Source: Anniella stebbinsi
Lineage: Eukaryota > Chordata > Lepidosauria > Squamata > Anniellidae
Direction of reading: 5' to 3'
Length of the DNA: 64,000 bases
Assembly (NCBI GenBank): GCA_029215795.1
Contig: JARDYH010000003.1
Location: 91,358,609 to 91,422,608 of the forward strand
The notes under the pieces were generated by a model. That model made no database searches. It saw only the letters and a program-made list of their open reading frames with translations, and was not told the origin of the DNA. Within the stretch, counting starts at the first letter, position 1; every line of letters starts with the position of its first letter. Positions 40,201-52,200 of the stretch are shown piece by piece. Position numbers and translations under genes: made by a program.

Positions 40201-43200
40201 CAGTTTCTCAAAAGTTCCTCAATGAAATTGTTAGTGGCGGACAAGCTTCCTAACCGGCAGCTAATGGTGATGAGGTGACACGTCCTGCCCCCTGGGTTCT
40301 ATTCAGTATAAGGCTTGTCAAACCAAGCTATTTTCTATTAAAGAAAAAAAGAAACGTTCTTGGTTAATTCTGTGCCCGTTTTTGGACCCTGATATGTTCT
40401 TGATCATATAATCAGGAGCATGGCAGGACCTGACCCCCTCCCCCAGTGATCCCCCATCAAGAGCACAGAACTCCTCCTACCTGTGGTGACCAATGCTGCT
40501 CTAGCATTGATGGTGATAGGAAGGCTGGGGGCCCTCTCCCTTCTTCCCCTTCTGCCTGGTGTTTGGAACACTACATGGAAGCATTCTAGTCTCCAGCAAA
40601 GCTAGAAAATGTACAAGGCAGAGAAGAACCATTGAGAAGTGTCCCAGTTGGAAATTTTGGCACAATTCATGAGCACACAAAAAACAAAAGAGGTTTAAGA
40701 AAAGTAGTATAATACAAGACTTAAACAGAGCTACCACCGTGCATACTAGGATGAAATGTAATGAAATAACTAATACCTACAGTTGAACATATAAAATAAT
40801 AACCCCCTAATAATATAAACATTTAATGATTGAATGCATAACATAATTTTTTGCCAGAATAAAAACTAAATAGTCCACAAACACTAGTTAGAAACTACAC
40901 ATACTACTTTTTCTACTGATCATGTGGTTGCGGCCACTACAAGTCTTCCTGTGTCATACATGTGCAAGGGAGTGTTGAATACTTTCTGAAGTGCACTTTC
41001 AGTTCACATGGAGCAATCATGAGCTGCAGAACTGAAGTGTGCCATTATAATACGTCCCGAATGTTTTCGCAATGCACCGTCCTGTGGTAGACGCTCAGGG
41101 ATTCCTCAGCAGAATATCATTACTATGATACCTTAAGCAGTTTGAAGTGCTTTCTGGGTCTTCTTCCTATCAGAAAATATATATTTTCCTCTTTTAGAGA
41201 GAAGGAACTAGGAGAGGGAGAGAACAAGGTTGTCACCTAAGAGCATCTCTTGAATTCATGGCTGAAATGGGACTTGCATTTACTTTTCACAAATGTTAAA
41301 GATAAGCCATCTATCAACCTCAGCCACAATATTTCACATTTCAGAGGCGAGGAGGATTAGACAGTCTTGGATCGTACGCTGTCTTCGACTTTATATTCAA
41401 TAAGTCCTTTATTTCTTAAACCACTTGCTGGCAGAATAGCCACAAAACTATATCTGTTTGGGCTAAGTGGCTTGAATTTGTCTAACTACTGAGTCTTGCG
41501 CCATTTGTCTTTCAGGAATCTTTTTAATGAGTTCTTCTGTGTTAGTTTTTTCCTATTTAGTTGCAACACTAGTTCATGAAATCTTCACTCCCTTGTTGGG
41601 CGCATCCATGATAAAAAACAACTTAGGTTTGTATCATCTTTCATAAAGGAGATGATATATAGAATGAAGACATCAGATTAGCTGTAGAAAAAGGAATCAA
41701 TCAAGTTGTATCTAAAGGACAAAGTGCAAAATGTTTGCTTCAATGCAGCATTTATGAAATTTTGTTTAAAAGATGGTGTAAAAACGTAGATAAAAGGAAG
41801 CATTTTGTTCAGCATAAATTGGATTACTGTATACTTGACATCATGAAATCTTATAATATTAACAAAAAAAATCAGTTTAATACTTTGCATTATTTTATTG
41901 AAGATCATTTTTAGACCAGGTATATCAGATATTGTATATCAGTTACATCCAATTGATATACAACAGAAAACTTTGCAGTCATCTTTCAAATTTCAGGAAT
42001 CACAGTATTGTGAATTCATATAACCTAGTTATTCTTATCTGGAGTCACTTCATTCTGGTTTTCAATCTAGTTGCATTTATACCACCTACAGCGCAATCCT
42101 ATGCTAGGGATGCATGAGAAATTAGTTTCAGTTCATTTTGGAAAAACATTTATGCAGTTTGTTCCTTCCAGACCGGCCACAGACTTGAATGCATTCTGTG
42201 GTCAAAGTCTGAACATTTCCGAAGTTGCCATGTGATTCATGTTCCAAAAGAAATGTGTTCAACAGCATGTATGCATTTGGAAAACATGCATGAAAAAAAA
42301 CATGTACTTTTCAAAAATGCACACGAATACACTTTAATCAAAGGTAGAAGAATTGCGTACATTGCAAAGATGGTACAATTGAGGCATACATTAAAAAAAA
42401 TATGAATGAAAATGTGTACAGATTTTTATGCAAAAAGAAAAAAAAAAGCAAGGCTCACAATCTGATATGGACTCAGAATGAGCTTTGAGATGTAATTTGG
42501 AGAACTTTGCCAAGTGCAAGTTTTGCTGATTCGCATGTCTATGCATGTCTACTCAGATTTAAGCCCCGTTGAGGTCAATAGTAAGTGTGTATAGGATTGC
42601 AGCCTTAGAAGGCCCTGATAATACTTTACAGTTGAGGAACATTGAGGCACAGCAATATGCCTAGCTCAAGATCAGTCAGTGACTCCATGGCAGAGTGGAT
42701 GAACCTTCCAATAGTTTTGCTGCACCCTAATTTTTCTTAACATGTTAGGTAGAGGAATTCCTATGTACATAGGATTTCTTCCACAGGGATGGGAACCTTG
42801 AGGGTCCAGGTTTCCATACCTGTGTTGGAAACCTTATGCATGTAGAAGATGGTCCCCTTCAGATTGAGTTGACCATGTGTTGGCCAGGAAGCATGTGTCA
42901 TCACTGAGAGGCAGGGCTAACACCATGCATTGCAACTTGCCTCTTCATGTGTTTGGTGCTCACTGGTACCAAATGCCTGAATAGGCCTGAAGTATCTTTC
43001 AGATAGATAAAACACAGATGCTAGTAACAAAAGATGGAAATATGTAATGTTGGAAATAGTGAATCAATGATGATTGTGGCATAGCAAACAATGTAAAGGA
43101 GTGCAATGTGTGTTAACTAGGTATGTGTCCATAAACTGTGTCACACTTTTAAATGTTTTTAATGCTCCCTTCCACCTTAATTATACTTTGCCCTGTTCTA

Positions 43201-46200
43201 ATCAATAGTAAATCCCTCCTTTGTCTTTTCAACCTCATTCTTATTAATTTCATTCAATGAACCATACAGCACAATACATTTCCAGAGTTTACTAAAATAT
43301 GGATGACAGTTAATAATAGATAAATAGATATAAAATATAATATGGACATACATAGTAACTAATAATAAGTAACCAATACATCTCAAAATTTTATGTGTCT
43401 TCCTTCTCACACCATTATGACCCCCCTCTTCTGTCGATGCGTGACTTACTTTATTGATGGTCTCGAACTAGAGTCTATATGATTTAACAGCAGGCCCAAA
43501 AGCAGTTGAAGGTGACTGGCTATTTTTGAGGGCCTTCTCATTTAACGTGCCGAGAGGTTTTTCTCTCTACGGAAGTCAAGGTTGAATTTAAATGGATTCT
43601 GTACCTCCAATTTTAAGGACATCTGCCTTTTGCTGCCAAGATATTAAAGCCAAATTCACATTGGTATGCCAAATGTTTAATGCCCTTTAAATCTTTCTCT
43701 TGCTACAGTAAATTTCTAGTTAGCATTAACATTCTCAGTATCCATATACTGGTTCTAATTTATTGTTTTGGATCAGCAACATCTGTGGTAAAAAAAAAAG
43801 GGTGGGTACTTTTTTCATGTCTGGAGCAGATGTTATTATTTTATCACCACAGCCTAGAGATTATAGTGGAGTTAATTACCTCAACTGGGGAAACTTTTTA
43901 AAGGTGGAGCTAGTATCTGTTGCTGACATAAAGACAGGCTTCAGCAGATTCAGTTTAGAGTAAGTCATTGATTTTCAGACTCCACAGTGCCTCAGAAGCT
44001 TAGGGGGTGTTGCTTCAAAGTTTAGGGGGGGTTGCCTCAGTGAGAAGTGATGGCAAACAAGCTTTCCAGAAGGACAGCTTACCAACCACTATCACTGTCT
44101 CAATTCAGACGACACAATAAACAACTGGTGTGGGAGAAACAATTGTCAGATGTTTTGACTATTGTGTCATCCGAATGCTGCCATAGTCAACTCAGCGCTG
44201 ATCCTCATCCACACCACAGTTGATTATTTATTACCATGTTGTGTGGGGAGTACCCCCTAGGGTTAGGGTTAGGGTTAGTCAACCCACCATTGACTATCGT
44301 GTCGTCTGAATTGAGCCACTGTTTCCCTCCTGTGTAAAGCCAAAGGGGGGGCACTTGGTTATGTGTTGGAGGCTGTAGTCTTAAGTCATGCTGGGCAATA
44401 ACGAGTGTGTCCTACAGTGGTCCCTCAGATTGCTACATGAAACGATTCCTTGGCAGACAATCAGTGTGGGAAAGATTCCATTAAGGTAGAGTTTGAAAAC
44501 CACAGGCATTAGTAATTAAAAATAAAAGACCATTAAATCTTAGGCCACACTTGGGAAGGCAAGTGGTTAGAAAAGTATGAATGGTTTAAAAATGTAAAAG
44601 TTGGCTAGAAACATAATTGTTTCCAGATTATGCAACTTAAGCATGCTTTGGATTGCACCCATATCTGGAAGTTTGGGAAAAACTACAACTTACCCCAGAA
44701 AACAAGATTTCCTAAACCCATGTTTGTGATGGTAACATGAATGTTAGGTTGTGCCTGGGAAGGAGAGAATTGAATCAGCAGTGGGAAAAGGAAGCATTTC
44801 ACTTTGTGACCCGGTTCATATGTAATGGCGATTCCTGGGTTGTTGATTGAAAGCACAACAAGCATGTGGAAGGCAGAGTTCTCTCTCACTCAGCCACTTC
44901 AATTCCTGCATTGCCATTACATACAAACTGGGTCTTTCTCTGTTTGCTGATCTTTGTCTTGTAACCCTTCATTTTCATCTTGTAACCCATCACTCTCTCC
45001 CCGGGACTTGTTTCCTGCAAATGTCTCCATCACCCCTGCATTACAAATTAAACATACATTTAGGAACCCCCTACTAGCCTCATAGCATGTGATCACCCCC
45101 TAAGTCTTATTACATCAGCTATTTGGAGCAAGTAGAAGCTCACAGTACTCTGGCCACTTCCTCTACTCTCTGGAGTCATCAACTCACATGAGCAGTGAAA
45201 TATAATAACATGTAACCAACAAGACAAATTATTGTTGATGCATTAATAATAATGTAGGAGGCAGATGCTCAAAGACCTTGGTACTGGCCCTTTCCACCAT
45301 ATCTATAGCTTGGAAATACTATGACCACATTGTGGTACTTGCAGTAACTGAGAATCTTTGACTACCTGGCACAAACAATAACCCTACATGTAAATAGATG
45401 ATTCTTGATTGTGAAGAATATAGCCAGAATTTGAGGAGGCTGGGTCGTGTGTGGATGGAGTACAAATTAGGGTTGGAAGATTTGGCCACAAATATCCCAC
45501 TTCAGTGCCCTAGCCTCACCATCAGAAACTCCTTGTGGCAGTGAGGGGAACAGGAAATGGTGCTTCCCATGCTTCTTGTTCATTGGTTTGCTAGAGCAGT
45601 TCCCTCCAGTGGGTTGTAGACCTTAAAAATGAATGGGATTTAAGTTAGACTAACATTGGATACAACCCAGTAGCTCGTTTTTGAATGAGGGGCTATTGCT
45701 GAAAGTAATCGACATCCATCCACCATCAGAGGAGGAGGAAGTTAATTTGTAAGCATTGCAAAATGACAAGGAGGTAGGAGGGCAAGGAGGCTACTGACCA
45801 GTGGTGAGAAACTGTGGCCCTCCAGATGCTGACTTCCAAGTTCCATCAGCCCCAAGCAGGATGATCTTAGTCAGGGATGATAGGAGTTGTAGTCCAGCAG
45901 TGTATGGATGCCCCACCCCTGCTTTTGACTATAGGGGAAATAATAATAACAATAATAATAATAATGATTCTCTATTGGATCAGACCAAAGGTCTGTCTAA
46001 TCAAGCATCCTGTATCTAAATGTGGTAAGTTCTGAGAGTAGGAGAGAGATATTCTGTCCCCAGATGGGTACCACCAATATGTTTGCATCCAGTTGTATAT
46101 ATTCCGTGTTGCTTGAAAATAATATAAGAGCTGCAGCCAATGAACCATAGTGCAGTGCCATGTTACAGTTCATTGTGTGAGAGAGAAAGATAATGTTATG

Positions 46201-49200
46201 GTTATTAGATAGACACACCAGATTCAGGTAAACCTTCTGGACATATTTGTGTTTAAAAATGTATATGTAATTGCTAGGGTTAATTTTTATTTCTTTGGGT
46301 TATTACTCAAGATATATATAGATATATAACAATTCCTAATTTCTGTATCTATAATTCTTTTTTTCAGTGCAGATTGCTTATCAAAAAAACAGTCGTGACA
46401 CTAAAACATCAAACCAGATTGTCAAAAAAGCTATTAGGGTTTGAAGTTTGGGATAAACATATATAAAATTGGGGATTAGCTGAATTGTGAATGGAGCCAA
46501 ATTATTATTGTCTGTGATCAAATCGCAAAATTGTTATTGCTCTACGTTACCTAAAGCCTGAGATAAATAAAATCTTTAAAAGTCTCATTTTAAAGAAGGC
46601 TGTGGGAGATGTATAAAAAATAGGTCATGATTTTAGGACCCAATCCAACCTACCTGTAGAATATCCAGAAAATGTTTGTTCTAAAATTGGCAAAAGCTGT
46701 GAAAAGGCTATTAGTGCCTCATTTGAACTTTAGCTACAGTGAAATTGATGAGAAGTGTCTACCTAGAATTGGCCATAATTGCCATGGGATGTTTTGCACA
46801 TCCCAGTGTTTCTCAAACTTTTTGAGCTCAGGTCCCCTTCTAAATTGACTTCATTTTCTCAGCTCCTCCAGCTAACATCAGCCATCTGTTTCATGGGTGA
46901 ACATGCAGTGCTTCTTGCTTAAAGGTGTGTGCATGCGGCTTGCTGCTGAATGCAAGACTCTATAGGGTTAAGGCACAAACTCACCTTTGGCATAGAGGAG
47001 GAACAGAAGAGGCAATCTCCAACCCATCCTCAAACCACACACTGGCTAATGCCAGTACAATAATGGAGCCACTCTTCCCAAATCAGATTGACATGATGGT
47101 GTCTAATTATTACTATTAGTATTATTATATACGTAGATAAACATTTATTTTTATCTTGCTAATTTTTTGTTTTGCTAAAAAGCAAAGGGCCATGGGGCTA
47201 TTCAAACAACACGCAAACTCATACTCAGTGACTGGGTTTGCACAACTCAGTGGTTGAGTGTGGGCGGTTGTTGAATTGTGGCTTAGCATGATGTGAGCCC
47301 AGGACATTTTCTACAAGTGTCTTGTTAAACATGTAGTGTTAGGGTGACCAGATAAAATCCAGGTGAGGTCTCATGTAACTTTAACAGTTGTAGAGAAAAG
47401 GGAATTTCAGCCAGTGTCATTTCTATGCAATTAGTTCCTGGTGAAATTCCCTCTTCATCACAACAGTTAAAGGTGCAGGGGCCCTGCCTTCTTTTGTATA
47501 TGGTCACTCTAGTATAGTGCCTGCACCTTTAACTGTTGTGATGAAGAGGGAATTTCACCAGGAACTAATTGCATGCAAATGACACTGGCTGAAATTCCCT
47601 TTTCTCTACAACTGTTAAAGTTACATGATCCCTGACCTGGATTTTATCTGGTCAGCCTATGTAGTGTGGCGTATTTTTCCTCAAACAAGGTATCTTGAGA
47701 ATCCATGGTTTGTTGCTGGGTTGTTCAGGGTGGTAAACAAGCCACATTGCATGGTTAACAAGCCTGCCCATAGGAAATGACCTGGGTTCGGACAACACAC
47801 TAACCCATGGTTCGACAAGAACTCACACTCAACCACTGCGTATGGGTTAACGTGCTGTGCGAATCCAGTCTATGTGTTAGCTGATAAGGGGAGGAAGGAG
47901 CCAGTTCATTCCAAATCCTCTCCCCTCCGGAACTGGCATGTTGCCAGGAGTTCCATGCCTGCACCAAGGAGGGGCCACTCCACACCTGGAAAACCACCAC
48001 ACTACCCAATTTTGCCACTGATATGGAGCCTAAGCCTGTATAATACAAATGTCTAGGACAAGTGCCCCAATATGATACAAATGTTCCCAAATGCTTTTCA
48101 CGTTTTACATGTGTACACTTAAAAACCAATGGAGGTTATTGTCTTATTTTATTAGAACCAAAGAAGAACCCCAGAGGATCAACTATTCAGAAGTCACTGC
48201 TGAATAAAGATGGAGATTTCTAAAAAAATAAATAAATCTGTGCTTCTAATGCTTGATAGACCAAAATGCCCTTTGAACATTCTCCCAAGTGCATGGAACC
48301 TGTTTATAAATGAGCACCTCTTGTACAGCCAGCAATATGAGTTGGGGTTGATCCTTTGGCTCTTTCCACTGAACCTGATACACAGCTGGGGGAACATCTA
48401 AAGGGCACCCAAACTACGGTCTAAAGAGGAACTGATGCAGAACTAGGAAATTTAATGTTTTGCTGGGCTTTATGGTAGAGCACAGTACCAGCAACATTAT
48501 ACTTATGATAATGAAAAGATCTTTGAAGATTTCTGGCTCTGCTCCATTTGTTAATGGACCTGTTCAGATAACTTGCTAAGCCATCGGTCGGCCGCTAACC
48601 TTTTTGCAGCAAGTGGTTAGTGAGTGTGTTTAAACCATGGTTAGAAATGGTTCACACAACACGCTAAGCCCTAATGTTGAGCTCAAAATGCTTAACCATC
48701 ATGGTTTAGCATGTTGTCTGAACAGGGCCAATATCTATGCCTGGGTAGAGAGGCACAATACAACCACCTGTATCACTTAAAGATGCTTGCAAATTGGCAC
48801 TGAAATCCAAACTACGTTTGCCGGGCAAAGCACAGGTGCCACCAATTCCTGTTGCACCCTGCCTTTCTCTGGGAACATGTTCTTTGAATAGTGGCCTTTG
48901 AACCAACCTCAGGAGCCAAGGGCAAGGAGATGTTAATGCAACGACATCCCATACTTTTGAGGGGGGAGAAATGCTACCAGAAGATGTGGGTCACTGGCAC
49001 CCATCTATCTCCATAATGTATAATTTGATCCTGACAGCCTGCTGATGTCCCTAGAAATAGGAATGCTGGTCACACTTATCTACCAGGGTGAAGATTGGAT
49101 GAAATACTTTTACTGCTTGGAATGTGGCCAGTGAAATAAAATTAAGCCTGAGTTTTTGCAGCAGGACAGCAAGAAGCAGCTTTATGGAGATGCAAAGTAT

Positions 49201-52200
49201 AGTGTTGCTTTTGGGAACTGATACCTGTTTGAAAAACTAGCATTGTCTATCTGGGTCTTCCCCACCCACCCACCGACAACCTCCAGGTTAATACGTATGT
49301 TTGTAAATAGAAGAGATATAATAAAAAAACCAATTAATGTCTCTAGTATTTCCTCATCACAAGGAAACTGATCCTGTAAAAGTATCCACTTGGAACTTCT
49401 CATTGTGAAACACGTTTTAAGTAGAACCCTTTTGATTCAATTTATTTAGAATCTTTGTGCTTCTCTTTATAAAGATTCGAGCTAAACATAAATTTAAGCC
49501 TCAGCTAACTCTTTCCTTCTTCTATATTCAGGAAAAGAATTTAGATTGGTTCCCTCGGATGAGAGCCATGTCCCTGGTCAGTAATGAAGGTGACAATGAG
49601 CAGAATGAGATCAGAAATCTGCAAGAGAGATTGGAGTCCACCATGAGCCTCGTCAAGCAACTCTCCGGTCAATTAGCTGAGCTTAAAGAACAGGTTAGTT
49701 ATTACAGTGTAGAGTATGAGCATATGCATGTAAGAAGGAAAGTTATTATGCATGGAAGAACAGGTAAACTCTCACCTGGATCACAGCAAGGCCATTCTGG
49801 TAAAAATAGTTGTTGTTGTTTTAATCACTGGTAAGTCTTATTATACATTCACAGAAAGTTTATCAAATTGATGCAAGAATATATAATAAAATTAGAATTA
49901 GCGCTGTCAAAACATTTTGGTTGATTTATCTGATTAATCAACCAAGTGGGTGGTTTTGGGAACACGTGATCGAAGCCTAAATGAGATACCACTGGAAACC
50001 CCATATAATGAGAGCTTTCTAACGGAAGAGTAGGAATAAGTAGAGGTTGTGAAAACCACCCCTCCTTTCCCTATTACCCCTGCACACCTGGGATAATAAG
50101 ATCAAGGAGTAGGACATGCCTGCCACATCATGTGTACACACTGGCTCAGTTCGGATGACATATTAAGCAACGGAGGGGTAAATAACGTACTGACCGTGTG
50201 TTAGGCAGGAGGAGCTCCACAGACGACACACTGCAGCCGGCGCTCGGAACTGGCAAACACCTCGGCTGCAAGGAACTTGCGGCGGCCATTTTGGTTGTAG
50301 CCTCTCCTCCGTGTGTCTCCCAGCATGCACCATGAGTTCTGCCGGCTGCATAGAGCGGCTGAGGTTTTTTGGCTGCTCTAGGCAGCAGAACTCTATTCCA
50401 AAACGGAATAGTCCACGAGGGGGGGGGGCTGAATTCGGACAACACTTTAAACAACCGGGCTTCGGGCTAAACAATGTGCAAGCCCATTGTTTCGCTCCGT
50501 TGTTTAAAGGGCATGATTAACACACTGTCAGTTGTGTGTGCGTTGTGTGCTGCCCTCCATACGACACAACTGACTTAACTAACCTTTTACACTTGGCCAC
50601 AATTAAGGCCAAGTGTATTGAAATGATCACTCTTACTATAATTTCTCATTTGGGGAAGTGGGTGCTGGATATTAAGTGCTAAAGTATGTGGCAGCATAAA
50701 TAAAGACCAAACGGGCAGACGGAATTAACTCAGCAACACAAAATAAAACTTTATTATTTACCAGATATTGTTTCAGTGCTATAGACATTATTATTTACGT
50801 AGATGATTAATAATTAGCCTCACTGCCCTTATAAATCTTCCTTCTCCAGCTGAGATGGTGCTTCGCCAAACTCCAAGCCCAATCTCCCCTCAAAACTGTC
50901 AGAACAGGAAAAAAATAAAGAAATAAGTGAAATAATGGGAAGCAGTGTGGAAGCAAGTCCAAATTTGGCTTTACTTTCAATTTTTGATAAAGCACATGGG
51001 AATCAAAATATGAAGGATTTGATTAACAACCTCCTGACACCCGCTAGATTAATGATAGCCAAGAATTGGAAAATACAAGGAAATCATAGAATAGAAGAAT
51101 GGTATAAAGAGGTATGGGATATCGCGATTAATGATAAATTAACATGTAATATAAAAGTAAAGAGGGGATTATCTAAGAAGAATGATTTTGAAAATATATG
51201 GGGGCCAGTTTTAGAGCTTGTTTTAATAAAGCGGAAAGGCTGTACACCTTTAAAAGATCCTTTACAATTTTGGAAGAATGTATAACATAATAGAATAAAA
51301 GAAGGTCTCAATGGGTTAGGAGAGCACTGGGGGGTTGTTAAGGTTATGTTAGTATATATTATTTGTAAGATTGTGTTGTATTATATGTTGAAAATAATTT
51401 TAAATTTTTTAAAAAAAGAACAAAAAACCCTACAGTTACATCACTTACTCACCCCCTCCCTGCAGATAGAACCAAACCAGCAAATCACACGCAAGCTCCC
51501 TCCTGCTCACAGTTAACCTTTTCTTTCCTGTTCATACAGTTCCTGAAAAACTAAATACATTCATATTAATATAATATAACAGATTAACCTAAGAAGCAGG
51601 TGATTTTGTCACATGGGAATTAATAATATGTCTTACAACAGATACCAAAAATTCATTTTCCTGCCACCAGTTATGGAAATATTAAAAGAATTATGAGATA
51701 AATTCCAAGTAGTGGGTTGTTGTTGTTTTTTGGGTTAGAAATGTAAGGCATTTTTTTTCTTTTTCATTCCTAGTACAGTTCCCACTAGGACCAAATTAGC
51801 CTCAAATAATATACAAGCATGCTCTTAATTCTCAATTGCATGAATTAAAATTTGCACTCATCAGCTGTAATTAGTCTCCATTAATTAATCACATATGCAT
51901 ACATATATAGAAGTAAGTCCCATTGAATTCAATGCGGCTTACTTGCTTCTGAGTAATCATATTTAGGATTGCATGTTAGGGTGCAATCCTATATGCATGT
52001 TTAGGAAAAAAAAGCCTACAACTCTTAGCATTCCCCAGCCAGGCTTTTTCTTGTCTAAGCATGCATGGGATTGCACCCTTAGTGGGATAATTTACTCATC
52101 TAAACTATATAAAGCTTGCATCCCTAGGGATGATGATTATGACGATGATTTGGATTTGAACCCTAAAATTGAAAAAGGGAAATAAAATCCAAAATCTTGC

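Larger units (their letters stand above)
33512..49531 (+). other. ITPR2: ITPR2 intron 10 of window (16 kb)
   Basis: The intron is 16,020 nt, GTGAGT to CAG. It holds a pyrimidine microsatellite (34236-34314), two fold-back hAT copies (34927-35239, 47340-47659), a CpG-rich patch (36440-36800), a SINE (38275-38440), MIR-like sequence (about 42610-42715), a MITE with telomeric repeats (44099-44316), a short hAT MITE (45799-45921), a nested MITE (47199-47868) and another MITE (48556-48729). From about 38.5 to 42.3 kb it is mostly AT-rich unique sequence with no recognised element. Confidence 0.8.

Noticed and set aside
44258..44278. TTAGGG units considered as a chromosome-end or assembly joint
   Set aside because: There are only about 3.5 units, embedded in a MITE whose both ends are present.
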